Origin: Sinorhizobium medicae
GTDB lineage: Bacteria; Pseudomonadota; Alphaproteobacteria; Rhizobiales; Rhizobiaceae
Direction of reading: 5' to 3'
NCBI RefSeq assembly: GCF_007827695.1
Contig: NZ_VITA01000011.1
Span: 124,001 to 188,000, forward strand
DNA length: 64,000 nt
The notes beneath the pieces were generated by a model that ran no database searches, was not told the DNA's origin, and saw only the letters and a program-made list of their open reading frames with translations. Below, piece after piece: positions 55,543 through 64,000 of this stretch. The first letter of the stretch is position 1, and each line of letters begins with the position of its first letter. Made by a program: the position numbers and the translations under genes.

Positions 55543-57480
55543 ATGAAATTGGAGACGCCGTTGGCCCGTATCGATTCCGCCGTGAGCAGCTCTGACGTCT
55601 ACGCCAATGGGCAAGTCTCTTCCGCAAGATACGCCAGAACCCTGTCGAGCGCCCGCAGCGCCCTATTCACGCTTCTGCTCGCGATCTCGGTCGTCTTCAC
55701 CATCGAACTTATCGTGCGCTGGTCGTGGCCCGACACCGTCGCCTATTTTACCGATCCCATGCGGCCGGCCTGGACCACGGTTGCCGTCTTCTTCCTCGCA
55801 ATGCTCGGCGTCGATGCCCTGTTCGGCCGGGAACACAAGGCAGCACTGCTCGTTGCGCCGCTTGCCGTGGTACCCGCCTTCATCAGTCAGCAGAAGCAGG
55901 TCTTCCTGTCCGATCCACTCTACCCGACCGATTTCCTCTTTGGCCGGCAGATCATGGAACTGATGCCGGTTCTCGTAAAGGATAGGCCCTGGACTGCCGT
56001 CGGCGTCGTGGCCGGAATCATAATCGCGATCGTCGTTTCCGTCCTCCTTCTGCGATTTGCCTGGCGGAACTTCCCCAAGCTGACCCGCCGTGAACGTATG
56101 GCGCGCATCGCATTTGCCTTGCCGTTGCTGGTAGCGTTCTGGAACATCATGGACTACAACCAGTTCTCCTGGATTCGTGACCGGCTGCGGGTCATCCCCA
56201 TCATGTGGGACCAGACCGAGAACTATCGCCACAACGGCTTTGCCCTGGCTTTCGCCATCAACCTCCCCATGGCCAATGTAAGCGCGCCGGCTGGCTACAT
56301 GGCGGATGCGATCGAGCGGATTCCGGTCAAGCCGCTTCCCGCCGGTACGAGCCATCGCGGCAAGCCGGACGTGATCGTGCTCATGAGCGAATCCTTCTGG
56401 GACCCCACCCGTCTTCCCAAGGTGAAGCTGACACCCGATCCCATGCCGACGATCCGCGAACTGCAGGGCGGCAACGTATTTTCTCCGGAGTTCGGTGGCA
56501 TGACAGCCAATGTCGAATTCGAGGCGGTGACGGGTTTTTCCAACGCGTTCCTTCCCTATGGCAGCATTCCCTACCAGCAATATATACGAAATCCGATCCC
56601 CTCGCTTGCCACCTTCTTCCGCAGTGAAGGTTACGTCTCACGCGCCATTCATCCTTTTCAGGGATGGTTCTGGAACCGCAATGCCGTCTACAAAGCCTTC
56701 GGTTTCGATATGTTCAAGTCGGAGGAGAACATGCCGCCGATGGCCAAGCGTGGCATCTTCGCCTCTGACGAGTCGTTGACGAAGGAGATCATCCGCCAGG
56801 CAGACGAGCTGGAAGACCCTTTCTTCTTCTTCGCCGTAACCCTGCAGGGCCATGGTCCCTATGAGGCCAACCGATACGCGAAGAACACGATCAAGGTCGA
56901 AGGCGAGCTCTCCGACGCCGATCGTCAGGTACTTGCGACCTATGCTCAAGGCGTGAAGGAAGCCGATGACAGCCTCAAGATGCTGATGGACTGGGCGAAA
57001 GAACGGGACCGGGAGACGATCATCGTTCTCTTCGGCGATCACCTGCCGCCGCTGAACACCGTCTATTCCAGCACCGGCTACATGAAGGGAATCACGGCCG
57101 AGCGGAAGGGACCGAAGGATCAGATGAAGGCCGAGCACGAAACACCGCTCGTCGTCTGGTCGAACAAGACAGGTCCGAAAAAGAAGATCGGCACGATCAG
57201 CCCGGCTTTTCTTTCCTATCAGATTCTGAAGCAGGCCGGATATGAGCACCCCTACTACACCGGTTTCCTTGGAAAGGTTTATGATCACTACCGCGTCCTC
57301 GACCGTTACATGCTGATCCGCAAGAACGGCAAGGATGTCGCCGACTGGCTCCGCCAACGGAAGATACCGGCATCGTTGCGTGACTACCGCTTCCTGCAGC
57401 ACGACATGATGTTCGGCAAGCGCTACAGCACCGAGCGCTTCTTCCAGTCCCACGCCGATCTCTACAGCGCCGGTTTGTAA
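55543..57480 (+). CDS. LTA-synthase-family membrane sulfatase/phosphoglycerol transferase
   Basis: The 645-residue protein has five N-terminal membrane helices (about 40-62, 78-95, 103-120, 150-172, 187-203), then a periplasmic alkaline-phosphatase/sulfatase domain: LMSESFWDPTRL (metal Glu), nucleophile Thr in GGMTANVEFEAVTG, QGHGPYE, and metal Asp/His in FGDHLPP. In Gram-negatives such enzymes move phosphoglycerol or phosphoethanolamine onto periplasmic glucans or lipids; the acceptor here is not shown. The start at 55543 has a weak GAG site. Confidence 0.88.
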   Translation: MKLETPLARIDSAVSSSDVYANGQVSSARYARTLSSARSALFTLLLAISVVFTIELIVRWSWPDTVAYFTDPMRPAWTTVAVFFLAMLGVDALFGREHKAALLVAPLAVVPAFISQQKQVFLSDPLYPTDFLFGRQIMELMPVLVKDRPWTAVGVVAGIIIAIVVSVLLLRFAWRNFPKLTRRERMARIAFALPLLVAFWNIMDYNQFSWIRDRLRVIPIMWDQTENYRHNGFALAFAINLPMANVSAPAGYMADAIERIPVKPLPAGTSHRGKPDVIVLMSESFWDPTRLPKVKLTPDPMPTIRELQGGNVFSPEFGGMTANVEFEAVTGFSNAFLPYGSIPYQQYIRNPIPSLATFFRSEGYVSRAIHPFQGWFWNRNAVYKAFGFDMFKSEENMPPMAKRGIFASDESLTKEIIRQADELEDPFFFFAVTLQGHGPYEANRYAKNTIKVEGELSDADRQVLATYAQGVKEADDSLKMLMDWAKERDRETIIVLFGDHLPPLNTVYSSTGYMKGITAERKGPKDQMKAEHETPLVVWSNKTGPKKKIGTISPAFLSYQILKQAGYEHPYYTGFLGKVYDHYRVLDRYMLIRKNGKDVADWLRQRKIPASLRDYRFLQHDMMFGKRYSTERFFQSHADLYSAGL

Positions 57481-57534
57481 ACGATCCGTCGAATCCGACA
57501 GCTTGTTCCGTGTAGATACAAGGAGGGATCTGAG

Positions 57535-57567
57535 ATGGCGCAGCGATATCCTTTCGCCTGTATCTGA
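57535..57567 (+). CDS. Possible 10-residue micro-ORF in structured leader
   Basis: AAGGAGGG (57520-57527) lies 7 bases before an ATG opening the 10-codon frame MAQRYPFACI ending TGA. It is enclosed by the inverted repeat AGATACA (57514-57520)/TGTATCT (57559-57565), which could fold over the ribosome site. It is located between the LTA-synthase-like gene and the next plus-strand gene. A leader role is inference. Confidence 0.3.
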   Translation: MAQRYPFACI

Positions 57568-57663
57568 GCTCCCGTGCCGGCAAATTGGCGGCTCCGCGCC
57601 ATCGGCAAACATATGATCGCGATCGATTCCGCTGCAGGCCCGCGGGGCATCGCCTCTGTGAAG

Positions 57664-57715
57664 ATCAGGCTGGCGACTGGGCGAGCCGCCGGTGAAACAC
57701 CAGTCACCGCCTGAT
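57664..57715 (+). other. Long structured hairpin upstream of an unrecognised gene
   Basis: ATCAGGC/GCCTGAT outer arms continue into GACTGG/CCAGTC inner arms (one bulge, one mismatch) around a 19-nt loop containing GCCGCC and GGTGAAA. A second hairpin TCACACG/CGTGTGA lies at 57781-57808, and a third, GCCCCCA/TGGGGGC, is at about 57880-57902. I cannot assign it to a known riboswitch. Confidence 0.4.
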
Positions 57716-57914
57716 ACGGCGGGCACAGCCGTAAGTACGGCGCGAACGCACCTCGCGACCGAAGTGAATATCGATGGTCTCACACGTGTTGATCTCAATT
57801 TCGTGTGAAACAAAACCGGGGCCTTGCGCATTGATCAGAACGCGTGAATGGTAAATGTGGGGCCAAGGGACCATTGCGGTGCCCCCAGCGCAGGAGTGGG
57901 GGCGCGCGCAGCAG

Positions 57915-58817
57915 ATGCAGCGGGTCGCGGAGAAGAACAGCTCTGAGCAGCAGGTACCGACCGGATTGACGGTAAGCGACTTGCTGCAAAATCCGGATTT
58001 CCCACAAGTATTGCAGGCAGGCGCACGAACGCTGATAGCGGTCAATGACCTCTACCCGCGCGTAGCGCGCCTGGTGGCGTCACATCAGAAATGGATGCTG
58101 ACACAAGCAGCCTATTCACTTCACCACGAGCGGGACGTCAGCAATCCGGAATCGGGGATCACTGCCGCGCGCTTGCTCAAGCTCATGCGCGAGACCGGCG
58201 GCGCCAGTCGCAACACGGCTGCTGCCTTCCTTGCGGAGCTGGTCGCCTACAAGCTGCTTCAGCCGGCCTCCGGCGGACGAACCAGGAGAGCACGTCCCCT
58301 CGAACCGGCGGAAATCAGCGAGACGGCGATGCGGCTCTGGTTCAAGAGTCAGATGAGCACCCTCGATCTCCTCGACAATGGCAGGAGGGTCGAACGGACG
58401 GAAGCGGACGGGTCGATCTTCCAGCGTGCCCAGCCGCTTGCGGCACGGCGCCTACTCTCCGACAGCAGGTGGACGGCCCCGCCGAAGGGTGTCGCCATTT
58501 TCGTGTGGTCGGAATCAGGCGGCGTGATCCTCGACGATCTCATGACCCGGGTGTCCGACTTCGCGGCGGTGGAGGGAAAGGTTTGGGTCGATGTCAGCCT
58601 GGCGAAGTTTGCCGAACACTACCTGATTTCGAATACCCATGTCCGCCGCATCTTCGCCAAAGCAGAGGCAGCCGGGTTTCTTGGCAAAGCCCCTGACGGC
58701 AGACGCGGACGGCTCTGGCTGAGCGCGCAGCTGATCGAAGAGTATCTCTCCTGGCAGGCGGTCAAGATCGAGGCGTTGGCGAGCGCCTTCGATCAGGCCA
58801 CCGAGCTGTCGCTCTAG
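57915..58817 (+). CDS. Unrecognised protein, two HTH-like segments, putative regulator
   Basis: About 300 residues, soluble. Two segments look like winged-helix/HTH: GITAARLLKLMRETGGASRNTAAAFLAELV (parts) in the first half, and HYLISNTHVRRIFAKAEAAGFLG near the C terminus, which reads as a classic recognition-helix region. I do not recognise the family. The start is uncertain: an ATG at 57855 is in frame, but a 7-bp hairpin between it and the ATG at 57915 suggests a leader. A dispersed repeat overlaps the stop codon. Confidence 0.6.
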   Translation: MQRVAEKNSSEQQVPTGLTVSDLLQNPDFPQVLQAGARTLIAVNDLYPRVARLVASHQKWMLTQAAYSLHHERDVSNPESGITAARLLKLMRETGGASRNTAAAFLAELVAYKLLQPASGGRTRRARPLEPAEISETAMRLWFKSQMSTLDLLDNGRRVERTEADGSIFQRAQPLAARRLLSDSRWTAPPKGVAIFVWSESGGVILDDLMTRVSDFAAVEGKVWVDVSLAKFAEHYLISNTHVRRIFAKAEAAGFLGKAPDGRRGRLWLSAQLIEEYLSWQAVKIEALASAFDQATELSL

Positions 58818-58868
58818 GGCCGGATGAGGAAAAGTGTGCGCGGCTTCCCGCCCGCATCCCGCTCTACT
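58815..58868. repeat. GAGCGGGATGC-type palindromic intergenic element
   Basis: The element starts within the stop codon of the previous gene (TAGGGCCGGATGAGG) and ends GCATCCCGCTCTA, with AAAAGTGTG and TTCCCGCCC inside, giving a long imperfect inverted repeat. It is the best preserved copy of the family seen near 7128, 22918 and 48833. Confidence 0.6.
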
Positions 58869-58882
58869 TTATTGAATCACGT

Positions 58883-59290
58883 TCATGACGGCTGCGGCCT
58901 CGCCCCCGGGAAGCGCGGCAGGTCGTCGCAAATATCGTAGTAATCCCCCTTGTCCGCACAGTAGATGTGATAGCCGGGCTCCAGAGCTCCCGCCCCATCG
59001 AAGGTACCGGCAAGAATGGACGTGTAGTCCAGGCCGTCCGCTTTCCAGAACAGGGCCGAACCGCAATTCCGGCAAAAACCGCGCTTGGCATCGTCGCTGG
59101 ACCGGTACCAGGTCACCTCGTCGGAGCCGTTCACTTCAATGTCGCTGTCGAGAACATTGGTGGCTGCGTAATAGAGTCCGGTTTGCTTCCGGCACTGCGA
59201 GCAGTGGCAGAAGATCACTTCGCGCAGCCTGCCGCGCGTTTTGAACCGCACCGCACCGCAAAGGCAGCCGCCCTCGTTTGTTTTCGTCAT
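58883..59290 (-). CDS. GFA-family zinc protein (glutathione-dependent formaldehyde-activating fold)
   Basis: The 135-residue protein has the GFA/CENP-V cysteine pattern: GGCLCGAVRF, FCHCSQCRKQTG and FCRNCGSALFW, which bind two zinc ions. Founding members condense formaldehyde with glutathione, but many relatives have unknown roles. The ATG at 59290 follows GGAGAGG. It lies behind the terminator of the DAHP synthase gene, so it is separately transcribed. Confidence 0.88.
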   Translation of the reverse strand: MTKTNEGGCLCGAVRFKTRGRLREVIFCHCSQCRKQTGLYYAATNVLDSDIEVNGSDEVTWYRSSDDAKRGFCRNCGSALFWKADGLDYTSILAGTFDGAGALEPGYHIYCADKGDYYDICDDLPRFPGARPQPS

Positions 59291-59393
59291 CTGCCCTCTC
59301 CACTCACCATGCATATGTCTTTCGTTCACGTTTAGGACGAGCCGGCGGCGATCGGTTGTCGACCGCGACATCCAGGCGTCAGCCCGAACGTGA

Positions 59394-59429
59394 AAAGGCC
59401 GGACCAGCTTTCAAGCTGGTCCGGCCTTT
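59394..59429. terminator. Strong terminator downstream of DAHP synthase
   Basis: Perfect 17-bp arms (AAAGGCCGGACCAGCTT and its complement) around a 2-nt loop, with T-tracts on either strand. It ends the minus-strand DAHP synthase transcript. Confidence 0.85.
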
Positions 59430-59489
59430 GTCAAATTCAGACGATGCGCCGCAGGTTCAGAAATATTGAACGACGGTTCGTTGGAGCGA

Positions 59490-60863
59490 TCAGCCGTTCA
59501 CCACCATCTTCTTCTCGTCGCGGCCGCCCTTCATGCGCTCGGCGAGCAGGAAGGCAAGCTCGAGTGCCTGATCGGCATTGAGGCGCGGATCGCAATGCGT
59601 GTGGTAGCGGTCGGCAAGGTCGTCGCCGGAAAGCGCGCGTGCACCGCCGGTGCATTCCGTCACGTCGTTGCCGGTCATTTCGATATGGATGCCGCCGGGA
59701 TGCGAGCCCTCGGCGCGATGAATCTGAAAGAAGCTCTCGACTTCCGACAGGATACGCTCGAACGGCCGGGTCTTGTAATTGTTGAGCGTGATCGTGTTGC
59801 CGTGCATCGGATCGCAGGACCACACCACCTTCTTGCCCTCCCGCTCGACGGCGCGGATGAGGCGCGGCAGATGCTCGGCGACCTTGTCGTGCCCGAAGCG
59901 GCAGATCAGCGTAAGCCGTCCCGCCTCGTTCGCCGGATTGAGGATGTCGATAAGTTCGAGAAGTCCGTCCGCCGTCAGCGACGGACCGCACTTCAGGCCG
60001 AGCGGATTCTTGATGCCACGGCAATACTCGATATGCGCATGATCCGGCTGGCGCGTGCGATCTCCGATCCAGATCATATGGCCCGACGTCGCGTACCAGT
60101 CGCCTGAGGTGGAATCGACGCGCGTGAGCGCCTGCTCGTACCCAAGCAGCAACGCCTCGTGGCTGGTGAAGAAATCCGTTTCGCGCAGGCTCGGATGGTT
60201 TTCGGCGGTAATGCCGATCGCCTTCATGAAATCCATCGTCTCGGAGATCCGGTCGGCAAGCTTGCGATAACGCTCCGCCTGCGGGCTGTCCTTGACGAAA
60301 CCGAGCATCCATTGATGGACGTTTTCCAGGTTGGCGTAACCACCCATGGCAAAGGCACGAAGCAGGTTGAGCGTAGCCGCGGACTGGCGATAGGCCATGA
60401 CCTGGCGCTCCGGATTGGGCACGCGTGCCTCCTCCGTGAACTCGATCCCGTTGATGATGTCGCCGCGGTAGCTCGGCAGCGATACGTCACCCTGCTTCTC
60501 GATACCCGAGGAGCGCGGCTTGGCGAATTGGCCGGCAATACGGCCGACCTTGACGACCGGTTGCTGCGCCCCGAAGGTCAGGACGACGGCCATCTGCAGG
60601 AAGGCGCGGAAGAAGTCCCGGATCGTATCGGCGCCGTGTTCGGCAAAGCTCTCGGCGCAATCGCCCCCCTGCAGCAGAAAACCACGGCCGTCGGCGACAT
60701 TGGCAAGCGCACTCTTCAGACGGCGCGCCTCTCCTGCAAAGACAAGCGGCGGATATTTGGCAAGACGCGCTTCCACGCTGTCGAGCGCTGCGAGGTCCGG
60801 ATAATCCGGCACCTGCTGAATGGGTTTTTGCCGCCAGCTGTTCGGAGTCCAAGTCTGTGCCAT
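59490..60863 (-). CDS. Class II DAHP synthase (shikimate pathway entry)
   Basis: The enzyme condenses phosphoenolpyruvate and erythrose 4-phosphate. The 457-residue, plant/actinobacterial-type (class II) enzyme has [14 protein letters not shown] at the start, [31 protein letters not shown] and [17 protein letters not shown]. The ATG at 60863 with AGGTG upstream gives the family length; the frame is open further upstream without similarity. It is aroF- or aroG-like in naming. A 17-bp-arm terminator follows. Confidence 0.94.
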   Translation of the reverse strand: MAQTWTPNSWRQKPIQQVPDYPDLAALDSVEARLAKYPPLVFAGEARRLKSALANVADGRGFLLQGGDCAESFAEHGADTIRDFFRAFLQMAVVLTFGAQQPVVKVGRIAGQFAKPRSSGIEKQGDVSLPSYRGDIINGIEFTEEARVPNPERQVMAYRQSAATLNLLRAFAMGGYANLENVHQWMLGFVKDSPQAERYRKLADRISETMDFMKAIGITAENHPSLRETDFFTSHEALLLGYEQALTRVDSTSGDWYATSGHMIWIGDRTRQPDHAHIEYCRGIKNPLGLKCGPSLTADGLLELIDILNPANEAGRLTLICRFGHDKVAEHLPRLIRAVEREGKKVVWSCDPMHGNTITLNNYKTRPFERILSEVESFFQIHRAEGSHPGGIHIEMTGNDVTECTGGARALSGDDLADRYHTHCDPRLNADQALELAFLLAERMKGGRDEKKMVVNG

Positions 60864-61096
60864 TTCCATCACCTGTTGTCTGACGCGGATCGGCCCGCGT
60901 CCCGCCCCTGCGACTGTCCCGCCGCCCGGCATCCGGATTTGCATGCGTCCGCGCCGCCAGCCCCGCCGATACCTGCAAAATGCCACCACACCCAGCTGGG
61001 CCATTGCCGCGGATGCGGGCTTATAAACGTTAACAGGAAGCTTGGAAAGCCATCCTACCAGAAAACGTGGACGGCCACAGCACCGGCGGAAAGACC

Positions 61097-62488
61097 TTAG
61101 ACGATCGTCTCTCCGCCCCGCACGCGGTAGCTCGGCCGGTACATCGTGACGAGTTCCTCCGCAGCAGTCGGGTGAACCGCCATGGTGCGGTCGAAATCAT
61201 CCTTCGTGCAGCCCGCCTTCAGCGAGATTCCCAAAAGCTGGGCCATTTCCCCGGCGTCGTGGCCGAGAATATGGACGCCGACCACCTTGCGGTCCGCGGC
61301 ATTGACGATCAGCTTCATGATGGTCTTTTCCTTCCGGCCGGAGAGCGTTGCTTTCATCGGCCGGAACTCGGCGCGATAGACCTCGATCTCTTCGAACTTC
61401 CGCGCTGCTTCTTCTTCCGAGATGCCGACCGTGCCGATTTCGGGCTGAGAGAACACCGCAGTCGCGATCAGGTCGTGATCCGGCGACGTAGGGTTGTTCC
61501 TGTATTCGGTTTCGATGAAGCACATGGCCTCATGGATCGCAACCGGTGTCAGTTGCACGCGATCGGTCACATCGCCGATGGCGTAGATCCCCGGCGTGCT
61601 CGTACGCGAGAAGGCATCGACGATGATAGCACCCCGTTCATCGGTCTTGACGCCGGCGGCCTCCAACCCGAGGTCTTTCGTATTCGGCACGCGTCCAAGC
61701 GCAAGCATCACCTGGTCCACGACAATATCCCCATGCTTCATCGTCGTCGCCACACGGCGTCCGTCCGAGTTCGCCGACACGGCCTGGATGATGTCCTCGC
61801 AGAGGATGCGGATTCCCTTCTCCTCCATTGCGGCGTGAAGACCGCGCCGCATATCCTGATCGAAACGGGAGAGAATTTCCTTTCCGCGGTAGATCAGCGT
61901 CGTATTCACACCCAAGCCGTGGAAAATGTTCGCAAATTCCACGGCGATGTAACCGCCGCCGGCAATAAGGATCGCTTCCGGCAGTGCCGCGAGATCGAAG
62001 GCTTCGTTCGACGTGATGCACAACTCGTTGCCCGGCAGAGCGTCATGCGGGCTCGGATGCCCCCCGACCGCGACGACGATACGCTCCGCCGTCACCGTCT
62101 TGCCGCTTGCAAGCAGCTTCACGGCGTTGGGGCCGACGAGCTCGGCCCGTGTATCGAGGATTTCGGCGCCGGCATTCGCAAGGCCTTTGCGATAAAGGCC
62201 CTCCAGTCTGGCGATTTCCTGTTCCTTGGCGGCAACGAGCTTAGCCCAGTCGAAGCGGCTTTCGCCGACGCTCCAGCCGAATCCCGCCGCATCTTCGAAA
62301 TGCTCCGAAAACTGCGAGGCATAAACATAAAGCTTCTTGGGAACGCAGCCACGGATGACGCATGTCCCTCCATAGCGGAACTCCTCGGCAATCGCCACCT
62401 TTTTGCCGAGCGCCGCGGCCAACCGCCCGCTGCGCACACCGCCCGAACCGCCGCCGATCACGAAGAGGTCATAGTCGAAAGCGGTCAT
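61097..62488 (-). CDS. gor: Glutathione-disulfide reductase
   Basis: This FAD enzyme reduces GSSG with NADPH. The 463 residues include FAD motif VIGGGSGG, redox pair Cys43/Cys48 in [13 protein letters not shown] (the plant/cyanobacterial-like variant), NADPH-domain [23 protein letters not shown] and the catalytic His in [13 protein letters not shown] lies 6 bases before the ATG. It lies downstream of, and is oriented with, the DUF2059 gene, but a terminator separates them. Confidence 0.95.
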   Translation of the reverse strand: MTAFDYDLFVIGGGSGGVRSGRLAAALGKKVAIAEEFRYGGTCVIRGCVPKKLYVYASQFSEHFEDAAGFGWSVGESRFDWAKLVAAKEQEIARLEGLYRKGLANAGAEILDTRAELVGPNAVKLLASGKTVTAERIVVAVGGHPSPHDALPGNELCITSNEAFDLAALPEAILIAGGGYIAVEFANIFHGLGVNTTLIYRGKEILSRFDQDMRRGLHAAMEEKGIRILCEDIIQAVSANSDGRRVATTMKHGDIVVDQVMLALGRVPNTKDLGLEAAGVKTDERGAIIVDAFSRTSTPGIYAIGDVTDRVQLTPVAIHEAMCFIETEYRNNPTSPDHDLIATAVFSQPEIGTVGISEEEAARKFEEIEVYRAEFRPMKATLSGRKEKTIMKLIVNAADRKVVGVHILGHDAGEMAQLLGISLKAGCTKDDFDRTMAVHPTAAEELVTMYRPSYRVRGGETIV

Positions 62489-62594
62489 GGGAACTCCTGC
62501 AAGAAACGAAATGTCGAAGGGGTTGCCGGCGGAGGCCCGCCGGCTCGGAAATGCGAGCGAAGTCGCCTTTCGCCCCTGATATAGTATTGCAACG

Positions 62595-62626
62595 CAAAAA
62601 AAGGAAAGCCCGGATCGCTCCGGGCT
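62595..62626 (-). terminator. Terminator of the DUF2059 gene
   Basis: On the minus strand, AGCCCGGA-GCGA-TCCGGGCT followed by TTCC and a run of T residues: a typical Rho-independent terminator 41 bases after the stop codon. Confidence 0.88.
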
Positions 62627-62666
62627 CTGCCTTTAGGTCGATGCGGTTCGCGCGGCTAAACCGCTG

Positions 62667-63209
62667 TTACTGCGCAGGCGCCGTAGTACCGGCATTTGCC
62701 GCCGCCGCATTGCCGATCTTCTCATCGAGGGATTTTGTTGCTTCGTTTGTCAGATCGCGCGAAACGCCGGCCGCCCAGATGTCGGCAGCCTTCAACATTT
62801 CGCGAGAAGCGATCGGACCATCGTTCAGAAGCTTCTTGCCGGCCGTGGAGTTGTAGAAGTCGGCGATGGCCTTCAGCTCATCGACGGTAAAGGTCTTCGC
62901 GTAGATCGCAGCGGCTTCGCGCTCGAGATCCGAGCGTCGTCCGGCGAGGCTGAGCGCCTTCTCGTCCACAGTCGCGGTGATCAGTTCCTGGTGGTTCGGC
63001 GACGCCTGAATCAGGGTATTCTTCAGTCGCTCGGCGAGGTTCGGCAGAATATTGTCAAAGCTGTTGGTCACACCGAGCGCCGCGATCGTCGCACGCGCAG
63101 CCTTGATCTGATCCTCCGTCACGTCCTGTGCCTGCACCGCCGGAACTGACACCGAAACGAGGATCGCAACGGAAGCGAAAGTGCGGGCAAGACCTGCGAA
63201 TTTGTTCAT
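62667..63209 (-). CDS. Exported DUF2059 protein
   Basis: The 180-residue protein has a signal peptide (FASVAILVSVSVPAVQA) and the helical DUF2059 domain: DELKAIADFYNSTAGKKLLND in segments near residues 115-135. AGGAG lies 10 bases before the ATG. It is next to rpiA in the same orientation, as commonly seen in rhizobia. Periplasmic, function unknown. It ends with a strong terminator. Confidence 0.85.
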   Translation of the reverse strand: MNKFAGLARTFASVAILVSVSVPAVQAQDVTEDQIKAARATIAALGVTNSFDNILPNLAERLKNTLIQASPNHQELITATVDEKALSLAGRRSDLEREAAAIYAKTFTVDELKAIADFYNSTAGKKLLNDGPIASREMLKAADIWAAGVSRDLTNEATKSLDEKIGNAAAANAGTTAPAQ

Positions 63210-63320
63210 ATGTATCCATGCTCCTGTGTTGGCACATGTCGCCCGGCCGATAGCCGCCTCCAGGCTGACCTGTGCAAAGTCTGTCTCTCGATTCGCCCCG
63301 TGCCGCTCAACCGGAGCGGC

Positions 63321-64000
63321 TCAAGACGCCTTAAGCGTGCGCGCTCCCTCAGGACCGGCAATGATCGCCATCGACGCCATTTCTATGAAAAGCCCGTGCT
63401 CAACGACCCCCGGGATGGCATTCAGCTCTACCGCGAGCGCATCTGCATCAGGAATACGGCCAAAAGATGCATCGAGAATCAGGTGTCCGCCATCGGTCAT
63501 GAAGGGTCCGTCGCCCGATGCGCGCACGACGATGTCCCCCGTCAAACCCAGACGCGAAGCAACCTTCTCGATTGCGAGCCGCGTGGCGAGCTGGCCGAAA
63601 GGATTGACCTCTATCGGCAGCTTGAAGGCGCCAAGGACGTCCACGACCTTTGTTTCGTCGGCGATGACGATCATCCGCGCCGAAGCGCTCGCGACAATCT
63701 TCTCCCTCAGCAACGCACCACCGCCGCCCTTGATCAGGCGCAGTTTTCCGTCGACTTCGTCGGCTCCGTCGATGGTCAGGTCCAGTTCCGGCAGTTCGTC
63801 GAGCGACTTGAGAGGCACACCGAGCTCGAGGCAGAGGCGCGCCGTCCGCTCGGACGTCGGGACGCCGGAGATCTGAAAGCCGGAGGCCACCTTCTCCGCC
63901 AGGACCCTGACAAACTCTTCTGCAGTCGAGCCAGTGCCGATTCCGAGCCGCATACCGTTTTCGACATGTTCAAGCGCCGCTTCGGCAGCCTTGATCTTCA
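63321..64000 (-). CDS. rpiA: Ribose-5-phosphate isomerase A (partial, N terminus outside window)
   Basis: RpiA interconverts ribose 5-phosphate and ribulose 5-phosphate. The visible 226 codons open with [15 protein letters not shown], so only a few N-terminal residues lie beyond the right edge. Motifs: [20 protein letters not shown], and [12 protein letters not shown] with the active-site Lys. The internal ATG at 63953 is not the true start. It precedes the DUF2059 gene by 111 bases. Confidence 0.95.
   Translation of the reverse strand, partial: KIKAAEAALEHVENGMRLGIGTGSTAEEFVRVLAEKVASGFQISGVPTSERTARLCLELGVPLKSLDELPELDLTIDGADEVDGKLRLIKGGGGALLREKIVASASARMIVIADETKVVDVLGAFKLPIEVNPFGQLATRLAIEKVASRLGLTGDIVVRASGDGPFMTDGGHLILDASFGRIPDADALAVELNAIPGVVEHGLFIEMASMAIIAGPEGARTLKAS

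Noticed and set aside
61067-62584. 505-codon antisense frame over gor
   Set aside because: The sense gene is a complete glutathione reductase; there is no supporting start site on the other strand.

Overview
The window is GC-rich, gene-dense alphaproteobacterial chromosome. Gene content and order (dme-sinR-sinI, a PlcP-type phospholipase beside dme, bluB behind a cobalamin riboswitch, an RgsE/GPR growth-pole protein, a single-cysteine DksA) point to Sinorhizobium (Ensifer), most likely the S. meliloti/S. medicae group. No rRNA, tRNA, CRISPR array, insertion sequence, integrase or phage gene was found. This is core chromosome rather than an island. Both ends cut a gene: recA at the left and rpiA at the right.

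Layout. 1-3.1 kb: recA (start only) with an SOS box, divergent from a pseudouridine kinase/glycosidase pair. 3.1-12 kb: CckA hybrid kinase, a FliO-like protein, DksA, a SixA-like phosphatase, a YcjX/YcjF-type pair and a small exported protein. 12-16.2 kb: folP-folB-folK, an exported DUF922 protein, a candidate sRNA, a 2Fe-2S ferredoxin and an Hpt protein. 16.6-22.8 kb: one 2052-residue coiled-coil membrane protein (RgsE/GPR) with internal tandem repeats. 22.8-30.4 kb: an intergenic repeat cluster, the cytochrome bc1 operon petABC, and two adjacent half-size ABC exporters preceded by a possible leader peptide. 30.8-36.4 kb: trmL, a SoxR-controlled flavin reductase with soxR, an MFS exporter, hemF and small proteins. 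35.8-39.9 kb: an Mla/MCE lipid-transport operon. 40-43.2 kb: an enolase-superfamily epimerase, an MFS permease and plcP with a Pho-box-like site. 43.4-47.5 kb: malic enzyme and the sinR/sinI quorum-sensing locus. 47.7-52.7 kb: a DUF2865 protein, bluB with its riboswitch, an SDR and an ankyrin protein. 52.8-61 kb: a beta-propeller protein, nadE, an LTA-synthase-like transferase, an unrecognised DNA-binding-like protein, a GFA protein and class II DAHP synthase. 61-64 kb: glutathione reductase, a DUF2059 protein and rpiA.

Themes. Several genes concern the cell cycle and envelope (cckA, the Hpt protein, rgsE, the Mla operon, the LTA-synthase-like protein, plcP). Regulatory DNA is unusually readable: SOS box, CtrA boxes, a 19-bp-spacer SoxR promoter, a Pho-box-like site, LuxR-type dyads and a B12 riboswitch. 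The least explained elements are the candidate sRNA at about 14.9-15.07 kb, an 18-bp C4/G4 dyad found both before that RNA and before sinI, a structured leader with a 10-codon micro-ORF at 57.5-57.7 kb, and a putative 18-codon leader ORF ahead of the ABC exporters. Starts were chosen from ribosome-binding sites and family lengths; several differ from the longest possible frame.
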